The notes under the pieces are model-generated. The model was not told the DNA's origin. It worked only from the letters and a program-made list of their open reading frames with translations, and did not search any database. A program made the translations under genes and the position numbers. From the NCBI GenBank assembly GCA_020440745.1, contig JAGRNM010000047.1, positions 1 through 8,591 on the forward strand: DNA of 8,591 nucleotides, written 5' to 3'. Source of the stretch: Deltaproteobacteria bacterium. Its GTDB lineage: Bacteria > UBA10199 > DSSB01. Numbering within the stretch: position 1 is the stretch's first letter; the number at the start of each line of letters is the position of its first letter. This document shows, one piece after another, positions 1 through 6,387 of this stretch.

Positions 1-315
1 CAAGAAATTTTTGAGAAAAAGATTCCGGAAAAATTACAAAACAATGCAGACAAGATCCAAGGGATTAACGCTGTTTACGAGTTTCAAATTAATGGAGATC
101 AAGGCGGAACTTGGTCCATTGATTTAAGAGATGGTAAAAAAGAAGTCGTGAGTGGTTCTACAGGAGCAGCTGGCGCAACCATTACTATGGCAGCCAATGA
201 CTTTGATGAATTAATCTCAGGCAGCTTAAATCCCCAGATGGCTTTTATGACTGGTAAGCTTAAAGTGGCTGGAGATATGGGCCTTGCTTTAAAGTTAGGT
301 AATATCTTAGGCTAA
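1..315 (+). CDS. SCP2 sterol-carrier domain protein (3' part)
   Basis: The reading frame is open from the first base and ends at TAA 313-315, giving 104 residues; the start lies outside the window. The protein matches the SCP2 (sterol carrier protein 2) fold family, small soluble proteins that bind lipids or fatty acyl-CoA in a hydrophobic pocket. Family hallmarks visible are the strand pattern INAVYEFQI and GGTWSIDLRDG, then ITMAANDFDELISG, and the C-terminal signature LNPQMAFMTGKLKVAGDMG followed by LALKLGNIL. Stand-alone bacterial SCP2 proteins are about 100-130 residues, so probably only a short N-terminal piece is missing. The actual ligand cannot be read from sequence. The gene ends just before a strong hairpin terminator and faces a convergent neighbour. 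Identification as an SCP2 domain is firm; the physiological role, probably in lipid metabolism, is inference. Confidence 0.9.
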   Translation, partial: QEIFEKKIPEKLQNNADKIQGINAVYEFQINGDQGGTWSIDLRDGKKEVVSGSTGAAGATITMAANDFDELISGSLNPQMAFMTGKLKVAGDMGLALKLGNILG

Positions 316-337
316 AGTTTTTAGACTAAATTAAAAT

Positions 338-371
338 AAAAAAAAGGAGGGAATGATTCCCTCCTTTTTTT
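338..371. terminator. Bidirectional Rho-independent terminator
   Basis: A perfect 8-bp stem (GGAGGGAA at 346-353 and TTCCCTCC at 357-364) with a 3-nt loop TGA is flanked by eight A (338-345) and seven T (365-371). The flanks can also pair. Because there is a U-tract on either strand, the same hairpin can end the SCP2 transcript on + and the beta-helix gene transcript on -. It lies 22 bp past the + stop and 21 bp past the - stop, as expected between convergent genes. Confidence 0.95.
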
Positions 372-392
372 ATGAATTGGGGTCTAGTCAAA

Positions 393-1829
393 CTAGCTAA
401 GTATATCTTTTTTCCTTAAAGTAGCTTTTCTGAAATTAAAGACAAAACCAGCTAGGCTTAGAGATAGAAGCAAAGTAAAATAGGGCATTTCGATGGTTTT
501 AGCTTGGTTTAGACTACAGCCGCCGCTGCTTTCATTGCCAGAGTTTAGGTCGCTATTGATATTTCTATTAGGCACACCAAATTCGATGGCTCCAATATCT
601 TCATCCTCATCGCCGTCACCATCTCCATCCCAAGGACGGACGGGTCCAGAAGGGCCAGTTAATTGGTCTAAACCAGAAAGCATCACAGGGTTGGCGTGAT
701 CAATCGCAGGACTGCCTGAAACTAAAGGATAAAAGCCTAATTCTTCATTAAGGTTTCCTAGTCCAAGTTCTTCAAAGCTGGCTACAATTTGGTTAAGAGC
801 TCCTGCTTCATTAATACCACAATGATTGCCAGATAAACTTAAGTTTCCTTCTTGATCATCTACCAAGACACTAGGATGCATTATGCAGTCAGTGATAATT
901 GTATTGATGATGTTAATTTTTTTGTCTTCTCCTGCCAAGACAGTATCGGTAATGGTAGAAAACTGAAATAAATTGTCATTGTTTTGAATGGCTTCAATAG
1001 GACCATTAAGATAAATACCACCATTATTAACAATTTCTAAGTTCCAAGTGTTAGAAGCCACTGTGACATTTTTAAGTGTTACTTCTCCGTCAATGCTGTA
1101 GATGGCTCCACCTAAGTCACTTGCTATATTGTTGACTATGCCGGTTCTTTCTATGGTTAGACGACCTTGATAGCCAATGTCGGTGACAATAAAACCTCCA
1201 TTGACAGCAGAGTTATTTTTGATCACGGAGTCTTCAATGGTGACGTCAATGTTATCTCCTGAGACAGCAATAGCACCACCATTTCCACTATTAGCTTGGT
1301 TATTTTGTAAAAGGGCTTCCTTAATAATAAGAACCTTGTCTGTCAGGATAGCTCCACCATCTTCTCCAGCAGGAGCACTACCATTAATTAAATTAAGTCT
1401 AGTAAGGCTTAGCTTACTGTTTTGATAATTTTGTCCGTCGGCTCCTCCCGTGGTATAGAGGCTAACTTCCATAATGCGTTCACCATTTCCATCAATGGTG
1501 GTAGAGCTGTCTTCTGGAGCTTGGATAGTGACTTCTCTGCCTTGAATCATGAGAGGACCTTGGTTGAGTGTCAGGTTGCCTGAAGGTAGAGTAATAACAA
1601 AACTATCAGCACCGTCGGTTAAGACTTGTTCTGAAAAGGCAATAGCGTCTCTTAGACTAGGGCAAGAGACAGGCGTGGCTAAATCATCACAATTGCTGGC
1701 GAGTCCTAAGGCATTATCGTCTAGTGTTTCTACTGTGACATCAACGGAAACAGCCAAAAGGGGAGTAGAAAAAGTTAGTAAGGTAGCGGCAATACCTAGC
1801 TTACTAGCTATGGATTGGGGTAATTTCAT
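393..1829 (-). CDS. Secreted right-handed beta-helix protein with Cys-type C-terminal anchor
   Basis: 478 residues, ATG start preceded by AAAGGAG six bases upstream. Residues 1-26 look like a Sec signal peptide (basic start, hydrophobic core, likely cut after the A of TPLLA). CPSLRDAI at 56-63 resembles the CSLREA-type motif that opens many bacterial surface beta-helix proteins. Residues about 140-275 form parallel beta-helix coils: GGAI/GGFI/GGIY turns recur at 158, 184, 211, 240 and 270, a 26-30 residue period with NN-rich corners. A segment SPAIDHA...DGDGDGDEDED (401-411) then DIGAIEF resembles the closing region of choice-of-anchor Q type proteins and may bind calcium. The end is tripartite: SSGGCS (434-439, Cys438), a hydrophobic span (about 449-466) and a basic tail (RKATLRKK), like Cys-containing C-terminal sorting signals (MYXO-, JDVT-, Synerg-CTERM). 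It is probably exported and anchored at the surface. The substrate or partner is unknown; no catalytic motif is recognised. Confidence 0.85.
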   Translation of the reverse strand: MKLPQSIASKLGIAATLLTFSTPLLAVSVDVTVETLDDNALGLASNCDDLATPVSCPSLRDAIAFSEQVLTDGADSFVITLPSGNLTLNQGPLMIQGREVTIQAPEDSSTTIDGNGERIMEVSLYTTGGADGQNYQNSKLSLTRLNLINGSAPAGEDGGAILTDKVLIIKEALLQNNQANSGNGGAIAVSGDNIDVTIEDSVIKNNSAVNGGFIVTDIGYQGRLTIERTGIVNNIASDLGGAIYSIDGEVTLKNVTVASNTWNLEIVNNGGIYLNGPIEAIQNNDNLFQFSTITDTVLAGEDKKINIINTIITDCIMHPSVLVDDQEGNLSLSGNHCGINEAGALNQIVASFEELGLGNLNEELGFYPLVSGSPAIDHANPVMLSGLDQLTGPSGPVRPWDGDGDGDEDEDIGAIEFGVPNRNINSDLNSGNESSGGCSLNQAKTIEMPYFTLLLSLSLAGFVFNFRKATLRKKDILS

Positions 1830-1835
1830 TACTTT

Positions 1836-1842
1836 CTCCTTT
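1836..1842 (-). promoter_or_regulatory. Ribosome binding site of the beta-helix gene
   Basis: On the minus strand the bases read AAAGGAG, six bases before the ATG at 1829-1827. This fixes the start, which is also the one that gives an intact signal peptide. Confidence 0.85.
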
Positions 1843-1866
1843 ATTTTTTATCTATTTAAAGAGTGC

Positions 1867-2037
1867 TTTTAGAGTTTTGTCCGCAAGTCTTTTAGATTTT
1901 AAGTATGGACCTGCCCCTAGGTGATAAAGTTCAGTTTTAGAAAAATAATCTTTTTAGACTACTTTTAAGTAAATAAAAGAGTTGGTTTATTAGGACTAAA
2001 AAAAGAAAGTCCTTAGAAGATATCTCTGATTTTTAGA
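1867..2037 (-). repeat. Cluster of five TCTAAAA heptamers
   Basis: On the minus strand TCTAAAA occurs five times in the same orientation. Plus-strand TTTTAGA lies at 1867-1873, 1890-1896, 1935-1941, 1952-1958 and 2031-2037. They are unevenly spaced (start-to-start 23, 45, 17 and 79 bp) and all lie upstream of the beta-helix gene. They could be protein or small-RNA binding sites in a leader, or compositional bias of AT-rich DNA. The function is unknown. Confidence 0.5.
1956..1971 (-). promoter_or_regulatory. 16-bp element shared with the sdhC upstream region (copy A)
   Basis: On the minus strand this reads TACTTAAAAGTAGTCT. It matches TACTTAAAACTAGTCT at 5473-5488 in 15 of 16 positions, in the same orientation relative to the downstream gene. 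A partial third copy (TACTTAAAA, plus coordinates 1897-1905) lies closer to the beta-helix start. This is a candidate binding site for a common regulator; nothing shows which one. Confidence 0.4.
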
Positions 2038-2064
2038 CGCTTAGAGATTGAAACTCCTGGCGGA

Positions 2065-2811
2065 CTAAAAACTAGACTTTATATATTCCCGGTTCATTTT
2101 GGCGATGACTTCGATTTTGATTCCCGCTGGGCAGGCAGCTTGGCATTCGTAAGTATTAGTACAAGCACCAAAACCTTCTGCATCCATTTGGGCTACCATG
2201 CTTTGGGCCCGCTCTTTTCTTTCCGGTTCTCCCTGCGGAAGGTGAGCTAGGTGGCTAATTTTGGCACCTACAAAGAGACTGGCTGAGGCGTTTTTACAAG
2301 CAGCTACACAAGCACCACAACCAATACAAGCTGCAGCTTCCATGGCAAGATCAGCCTTGGTTTTAGGAACTAAAATAGCATTGCCGTCAGGGGCATTGCC
2401 TACGTTAACCGAGTTATAGCCACCAGCTAGGATAATACGATCAAAGGCTGAGCGGTCTACGCTTAAGTCTTTAATCACAGGAAAAGCTTTTGCCCGCCAG
2501 GGTTCGATTACAATGGTGTCCCCATCTCTAAAATGTCTCATATGCAATTGACAGGTGGTTGTTTCTTTTTCGGGTCCATGGGCCTGTCCATTAATAACCA
2601 TGGAACACATGCCGCAAATACCCTCACGACAATCATGATCAAAGGCTACAGGGTCTTGATTTTCTTGAATGAGTTTTTCATTAAGCACGTCCATCATCTC
2701 TAAAAAAGACATGTGAGTCGAGATGCCTTTAAGCTCATAGACAGCAAAATGACCTTCGGTATCAGAATCTTTTTGTCGCCAGACTTTTAAGGTAAGGCTT
2801 AGGGTGCTCAT
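2065..2811 (-). CDS. sdhB: Succinate dehydrogenase iron-sulfur subunit
   Basis: 248 residues, a usual length for SdhB/FrdB. It carries electrons from the flavin in SdhA through three Fe-S clusters to the quinone site at SdhC. The N-terminal plant-ferredoxin-like domain has the [2Fe-2S] ligands C61, C66, C69 and C87 (CREGICGMC ... C). The C-terminal domain has CIGCGACVAAC (C162, C165, C168, C172) and CTNTYECQAACP (C217, C223, C227). By family rules [4Fe-4S] uses 162/165/168/227 and [3Fe-4S] uses 172/217/223, so all ligands are present. The ATG overlaps the sdhA stop in an ATGA junction (2808-2811), with AAAGGAG six bases upstream, implying translational coupling. It is the last gene of sdhCAB. 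A fumarate reductase of the same family cannot be excluded from sequence alone, but the cytochrome context favours succinate:quinone oxidoreductase. Confidence 0.96.
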   Translation of the reverse strand: MSTLSLTLKVWRQKDSDTEGHFAVYELKGISTHMSFLEMMDVLNEKLIQENQDPVAFDHDCREGICGMCSMVINGQAHGPEKETTTCQLHMRHFRDGDTIVIEPWRAKAFPVIKDLSVDRSAFDRIILAGGYNSVNVGNAPDGNAILVPKTKADLAMEAAACIGCGACVAACKNASASLFVGAKISHLAHLPQGEPERKERAQSMVAQMDAEGFGACTNTYECQAACPAGIKIEVIAKMNREYIKSSF

Positions 2812-4721
2812 TGATAACTCCTTTGGGTGGGTTTGACTTCGGTAAATTCTAGTTCTTCACGGTGAAGTATCGGAGTTTCACCGACGCCTTTAAATTCCCA
2901 AGCTGCTACATGAGAAAAGTTTTTGTCGTCACGTTTAGCTTCACCTTCTGGAGTTTGGTATTCTTCTCTAAAATGACCACCACAGGATTCTTTTCTATAA
3001 AGAGCATCTCGGCACATGAGTTCGCCAAACTCCATAAAGTCAGCTACACGACCTGCATGTTCTAACTGAGGATTAAATCCTTGTGTATTGCCAAGGACCT
3101 TTAGGTCTTTCCAAAATTCTTCTCTTAAGTTTTTGATTTCTCCAATAGCTTTTTCTAGTCCTGCCTGATTGCGACTCATCCCACATTGGTTCCATAGAAT
3201 TTTTCCTAATTCTCGATGAAAACTATCTGGAGATCTTTTGCCTTGGATACTGGTTAATTTTTTTTCTTTGTCTTTGGCGCTTTTCATGGCTTCTTCAAAA
3301 GCAGCATGATGCTTGTCTAATTTGGGAGCAGCGTTTTGTGCTAAAAAGTTGGGTACTGTGTAGGGAGCTACAAAGTAACCATCAGCAAGGCCTTGCATAA
3401 GAGCGCTAGCACCCAGGCGATTGGCACCGTGGTCGCTAAAGTTAGCTTCTCCTAAAACAAAGAGTCCTGGAATATTACTTTCTAAATTATAGTCTACCCA
3501 AAGACCACCCATTGTGTAGTGAGGGGCAGGGTAGATGCGCATGGGAACTTTATAGGGATCTTCATCGGTGATTTTTTGGTACATATGAAAAAGATTGCCG
3601 TATTTTTGGCTGATCACGTCTTTTCCATCCCGTTTAATGGCATCCCTAAAATCTAAATAAACCGCCATGCCGGTTTCACCGACACCTTTACCGTCGTCAA
3701 TCATGTACTTGGCATTGCGACTAGCTACGTCTCGAGGTACCATGTTGCCGTAGGTTGGGTATTTTCTTTCTAAATAATAATCCCTTTGATCATCAGGGAT
3801 TTCGTGAGGAGGACGAGTGTCTCCAGGTTTTTTAGGAACCCAAACCCGACCATCGTTGCGTAAGGATTCACTCATTAAGGTGAGCTTACTTTGATAATCG
3901 CCACTAACAGGAATACAAGTAGGGTGAATCTGCGTATAACAAGGGTTGGCAAAAAAAGCACCACGCTTGTGAGCCCTCCAAGCCGCCGTAACATTACAAC
4001 CCTTGGCGTTGGTGGAAAGATAAAAGGCATTGCTATAGCCTCCGGTACAAAGCAGTACGCATTCGGCCACATGCTTTTCATACTCACCAGTGACTAGATT
4101 GCGGGTGATAATACCTCTAGCGACTCCGTCGACTAAGACTAAATCTACCATTTCTTGACGAGGGTAGAGTTGGACGGTCCCTTTTTGTACCTGGCGCATG
4201 AGACTAGAATAGGCGCCTAAGAGTAGCTGTTGACCGGTTTGTCCTTTGGCGTAAAAGGTTCGGCTAACCAAAACCCCGCCAAAAGTTCTATTGGCAAGAG
4301 TGCCGCCATATTCTCTAGCAAAGGGCACACCTTGGGCCACACATTGGTCAATAATGTTGGCACTGACTTGGGCTAGGCGATAGACGTTGGATTCTCTCGC
4401 TCTAAAGTCGCCTCCTTTAATGGTGTCGTAGTAGAGTCTAAAAACACTATCATTGTCGTTTTGATAATTCTTAGCCGCATTAATTCCCCCTTGGGCGGCA
4501 ATGCTGTGGGCACGTCTAGCGCTGTCTTGAAAACAAAAGGCTTTGACCTTGTAGCCCTGTTCTCCAAAGGTAGCAGCAGCACTAGCTCCTGCTAGTCCTG
4601 TTCCCACGACAATAATACTATGCTTGCGACGGTTGGTAGGACCCACTAATTTAAGATTTTGTTTATGGAGGTCCCATTTTTCACTTAAAGGGCCTGCTGG
4701 GATTTTTCCGTCTAATTGCAT
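2808..4721 (-). CDS. sdhA: Succinate dehydrogenase flavoprotein subunit
   Basis: 637 residues, the catalytic subunit that oxidises succinate to fumarate. The FAD-binding dinucleotide motif GTGLAGAS is at 40-47. RAHSIAAQGG contains His72, expected to carry FAD covalently. Active-site landmarks are QIHPT (His266), VPRDVASR with the likely proton-shuttle Arg330, and HYTMGG (His401); ANRLGASAL (433-441) is the conserved FAD/substrate region. The overall pattern is the Bacillus/Bacteroidota-type SdhA that pairs with a single-polypeptide diheme cytochrome b, rather than the E. coli type. AAGGAG lies nine bases before the ATG and overlaps the sdhC stop region. The sdhC-sdhA gap is 13 bp, and sdhA overlaps sdhB by 4 bp. 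The enzyme is peripheral on the cytoplasmic face of the inner membrane. No defect is seen. Fumarate reduction is a possible alternative direction. Confidence 0.97.
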   Translation of the reverse strand: MQLDGKIPAGPLSEKWDLHKQNLKLVGPTNRRKHSIIVVGTGLAGASAAATFGEQGYKVKAFCFQDSARRAHSIAAQGGINAAKNYQNDNDSVFRLYYDTIKGGDFRARESNVYRLAQVSANIIDQCVAQGVPFAREYGGTLANRTFGGVLVSRTFYAKGQTGQQLLLGAYSSLMRQVQKGTVQLYPRQEMVDLVLVDGVARGIITRNLVTGEYEKHVAECVLLCTGGYSNAFYLSTNAKGCNVTAAWRAHKRGAFFANPCYTQIHPTCIPVSGDYQSKLTLMSESLRNDGRVWVPKKPGDTRPPHEIPDDQRDYYLERKYPTYGNMVPRDVASRNAKYMIDDGKGVGETGMAVYLDFRDAIKRDGKDVISQKYGNLFHMYQKITDEDPYKVPMRIYPAPHYTMGGLWVDYNLESNIPGLFVLGEANFSDHGANRLGASALMQGLADGYFVAPYTVPNFLAQNAAPKLDKHHAAFEEAMKSAKDKEKKLTSIQGKRSPDSFHRELGKILWNQCGMSRNQAGLEKAIGEIKNLREEFWKDLKVLGNTQGFNPQLEHAGRVADFMEFGELMCRDALYRKESCGGHFREEYQTPEGEAKRDDKNFSHVAAWEFKGVGETPILHREELEFTEVKPTQRSYQ

Positions 4722-4734
4722 ATTGAGTTACTCC

Positions 4735-5403
4735 TTAGTTCAACACTCCTAGATTTTTTAACAAGCCCCAAAAGGGAAAAGAAACAAAACCTAAAGCTAA
4801 AAAGACAGCCAAGGCCATGCCGATTTTTTCGATGATAGGGGTAAAAGAACGATGACGTAAGCCTAGACTTTGAAAAATAGATTGAAAACCATGCCAGAGG
4901 TGAAAGCCTACAAATAAACTTCCAATCATATAAACGATAGCACTGATGGGATCTTTCAGAATAAACCAGGTACGTGCAAAAGGTTCCATTCCTTCGGTTG
5001 GATGGCGAAGTTTAAAGGTGAACTCAGAGACATGAAGTAGTAAAAAACCGAGTATAATAATACCACTAAAAGGCATCCAAAGGGAGGGGGTTATCGGAGT
5101 CCTTCCTTGTTTAGAAGCTTGAACGGCATATTTATTTTTTCTAGCTTGTCGGTTTTGGCGAGAGAGGTTGATAGCAATAATAATATGAAGTGCAAAAGTA
5201 ATAAGAAGCCCAATCTCAACAACTAAAAGGAGTCTAGGGTTAGAGTGGAGAGTGTGAGCATAAGTATTATAGGCATCCTTTCCTACATATAACAGTAAGT
5301 TGCCTGCCAAATGGATAATAGAAAAAAACACAAGGCCTAAGGCCGTAATAGCGACTAGTATTTTTTGACCAATCTTAGAACTTAAGGCTTTAATAGGGCT
5401 CAA
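4735..5403 (-). CDS. sdhC: Succinate dehydrogenase cytochrome b558 subunit
   Basis: 222 residues, an integral membrane diheme cytochrome b of the b558 family that anchors SdhAB and passes electrons to quinone. Five hydrophobic spans are visible, at about 13-37, 58-82, 110-130, 152-175 and 193-215. Candidate axial haem ligands within helices are His31, His73, His124 and His168 (or His171). The 42-residue gap between the first two equals that in Bacillus subtilis SdhC as I recall it. This fused, five-helix form replaces separate SdhC and SdhD, and none is seen nearby. The start is TTG (5401-5403): AAGGAG sits seven bases upstream, an in-frame stop lies 21 bases above it, and the next internal Met is past residue 100. 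It is the first gene of the sdhCAB operon, with a complex non-coding region in front of it. Confidence 0.93.
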   Translation of the reverse strand: MSPIKALSSKIGQKILVAITALGLVFFSIIHLAGNLLLYVGKDAYNTYAHTLHSNPRLLLVVEIGLLITFALHIIIAINLSRQNRQARKNKYAVQASKQGRTPITPSLWMPFSGIIILGFLLLHVSEFTFKLRHPTEGMEPFARTWFILKDPISAIVYMIGSLFVGFHLWHGFQSIFQSLGLRHRSFTPIIEKIGMALAVFLALGFVSFPFWGLLKNLGVLN

Positions 5404-5410
5404 AATTAAA

Positions 5411-5416
5411 CTCCTT
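5411..5416 (-). promoter_or_regulatory. Ribosome binding site that fixes the TTG start of sdhC
   Basis: On the minus strand AAGGAG is followed by seven bases and then TTG. No ATG or GTG candidate fits this site, and a longer frame is blocked by TAG (5425-5427). The non-ATG start is therefore well supported. Confidence 0.85.
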
Positions 5417-5467
5417 TTTCTTTGCTAAGCCCTTTAACCGTAAAGATTTTTAGGATCAAGTGAAAAT

Positions 5468-5487
5468 ACTTAAGACTAGTTTTAAGT
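5468..5487. promoter_or_regulatory. Near-perfect 20-bp palindrome upstream of sdhC
   Basis: ACTTAAGACTAGTTTTAAGT is self-complementary except for one pair (G at 5474 against T at 5481). It is centred on ACTAGT and lies 65-84 bp upstream of the sdhC start codon. Its size and symmetry fit a dimeric regulator's operator. The regulator is unknown. Confidence 0.5.
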
Positions 5488-5488
5488 A
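5473..5488 (-). promoter_or_regulatory. 16-bp element shared with the beta-helix upstream region (copy B)
   Basis: On the minus strand this reads TACTTAAAACTAGTCT, with 15 of 16 positions identical to the element at 1956-1971. It overlaps the 20-bp palindrome, so the shared part may be an operator half plus centre. Confidence 0.4.
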
Positions 5489-5500
5489 GCGTTTCATGCG

Positions 5501-5512
5501 CCTTTTAAAAGG
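5501..5512. promoter_or_regulatory. Perfect 12-bp palindrome CCTTTTAAAAGG
   Basis: A perfect inverted repeat with no spacer, 13 bp further upstream of sdhC than the 20-bp palindrome. It could be a second binding site. Perfect AT-rich 12-mers also arise by chance, so the call is tentative. Confidence 0.35.
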
Positions 5513-5523
5513 GATGATAAAAT

Positions 5524-5581
5524 TAATTAACTCATTATGAAGTTGTTTTTGGTAATTGACTAGAGTCTCGGTAATTAACTC
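5524..5581 (+). repeat. Three direct copies of TAATTRACT upstream of sdhC
   Basis: TAATTAACT at 5524-5532, TAATTGACT at 5553-5561 and TAATTAACT at 5572-5580 are in the same orientation. Starts are 29 and 19 bp apart, close to three and two helical turns. The second and third copies are also preceded by G (GGTAATTGAC at 5551 and GGTAATTAAC, spanning 5570-5579). A phased tandem array like this is typical of activator or repressor boxes. No known consensus was recognised. Confidence 0.4.
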
Positions 5582-5647
5582 TGCCTAGGCTTATTGATAG
5601 ACTTTCTGACAAAAAAGACAGTGACAAAAAAAGCTCTCAGATTTATT

Positions 5648-6376
5648 TTATATTCCTAAACTTCCTTTGAGTAAACTAGCTCCATAAAGAGCTGCCGTTT
5701 CCATACGGAGTAGGGCGCCCCCTAAACTAAAAGGACGAAACTTAGCCTCTTGGATCGCTTGGCGTTCTTCTTCATGAAAACCTCCTTCCGGTCCTAAGAT
5801 AAAAGTATAGTAGGTCTCTTTTTCAAAAAGCTTTGGACTTAAAAGTGGCTCTGTAATTTTTTCGTCAAAGTGTAAACGACCTTGAGGAGGACTTTTAAGC
5901 CCTTGTAGCCAAAGTTTTAAAGTTTGAGGAGGGTGAATCGTGGGAGCTAGAGGTCTTTCACATTGTTTAAGTGTTTCTTTAGATATTTTATTTAATCTAT
6001 TAATTTTATTAATAGAAATTTTTTGGATGTCTTGATGTTTAGTATAGGTGGTCGTCAATAAACTAATTTCCATGACGCCTAACTCGGTGGCTTTTTCTAT
6101 TAAGAATTCTAGTCGGCTCCAGCGAATTAAAGAGACTGCCAAATGCAAGGGAAGGCGAGAAACGACTCGGCCTTCTAAATTTTCCCACACCTGACCAAAA
6201 CTTTGGCCTTTTTCTTCTATGAAATAGGCTAAGTATTTTTTTCCCTCAAGGTCGATCGCCTTAAAACGCCCTCCAAAGGGGACCCTTAAGACCGTACTTA
6301 AATGATGGACGTCTTCTTGGCTTAAAGCAAAACGCCCCTCTTGATTAACGGGGCCTTTAATAGAAAAAATAGGCAT
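5648..6376 (-). CDS. rsmE: 16S rRNA (uracil1498-N3)-methyltransferase
   Basis: 242 residues, a normal RsmE length (about 240-250). RsmE methylates N3 of U1498 in the 30S decoding region using S-adenosylmethionine. The N-terminal PUA-like RNA-binding part covers about residues 1-70 (HHLSTVLR). The SPOUT domain follows: LEFLIEKATELGV at 89-101, the CERPLAP segment at 139-145, the SAM-knot motif LGPEGGF at 194-200 and LGGALLRMETA at 218-228. The last motif is usually close to LGxRILRxETA; here the first Arg position is Ala, a variant noted as a finding. The start codon has only a poor Shine-Dalgarno (AAAAG) and lies 11 bp after the upstream dehydrogenase stop, so it may depend on translational coupling. 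It is the third gene of the rnd-SDR-rsmE cluster. Confidence 0.94.
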   Translation of the reverse strand: MPIFSIKGPVNQEGRFALSQEDVHHLSTVLRVPFGGRFKAIDLEGKKYLAYFIEEKGQSFGQVWENLEGRVVSRLPLHLAVSLIRWSRLEFLIEKATELGVMEISLLTTTYTKHQDIQKISINKINRLNKISKETLKQCERPLAPTIHPPQTLKLWLQGLKSPPQGRLHFDEKITEPLLSPKLFEKETYYTFILGPEGGFHEEERQAIQEAKFRPFSLGGALLRMETAALYGASLLKGSLGI

Positions 6377-6387
6377 CTTTTAAACGC

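Larger units (their letters stand above)
1830..2064. other. Non-coding stretch between the sdh operon and the beta-helix gene
   Basis: 235 bp, AT-rich, with no convincing ORF. It must hold the promoter or leader of the beta-helix gene and the 3' end of the sdhCAB transcript. I could not assign a clear -35/-10 pair or a canonical terminator. It does contain five copies of TTTTAGA (TCTAAAA on the sense strand of the downstream gene) and one copy of a 16-bp element also found upstream of sdhC; both are listed separately. Confidence 0.7.
5404..5647. other. Non-coding stretch between rsmE and sdhC
   Basis: 244 bp with no credible gene. It should carry the sdhCAB promoter and the 3' end of the rnd-SDR-rsmE transcript. 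No canonical hairpin terminator follows rsmE; there are only T-runs on the minus strand (plus-strand A-runs near 5610-5632) within a short direct repeat TGACAAAAAA. Palindromes and repeated 9-mers are listed separately. I did not find a -35/-10 pair I would defend. Confidence 0.7.

Noticed and set aside
1992..2013. Inverted repeat AGGACT ... AGTCCT downstream of sdhB as a terminator
   Set aside because: The stem is only 6 bp, the loop is 10 nt, and on the minus strand the T-run lies inside the loop rather than after the stem, so it is not a canonical Rho-independent terminator.
2022..2048. Inverted repeat ATCTCT / AGAGAT after sdhB
   Set aside because: A 6-bp stem with a 15-nt loop and no following U-tract; easily due to chance in AT-rich DNA.
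3891..4097. Open frame antisense to sdhA, and similar ones over the beta-helix, dehydrogenase and RNase D genes
   Set aside because: They lie wholly opposite well-conserved genes, have no recognisable domain and are explained by codon usage of the real gene.
5441..5460. Promoter for sdhC using TTGATC (minus strand) and a -10 at TTAAAG
   Set aside because: The spacing would be right, but the -10 is a poor match and the sigma consensus of this organism is unknown; not defensible without a mapped start.
5616..5632. Direct repeat TGACAAAAAA downstream of rsmE
   Set aside because: Two short copies made mostly of an A-run; no palindrome or larger array around them, so no function is supported.
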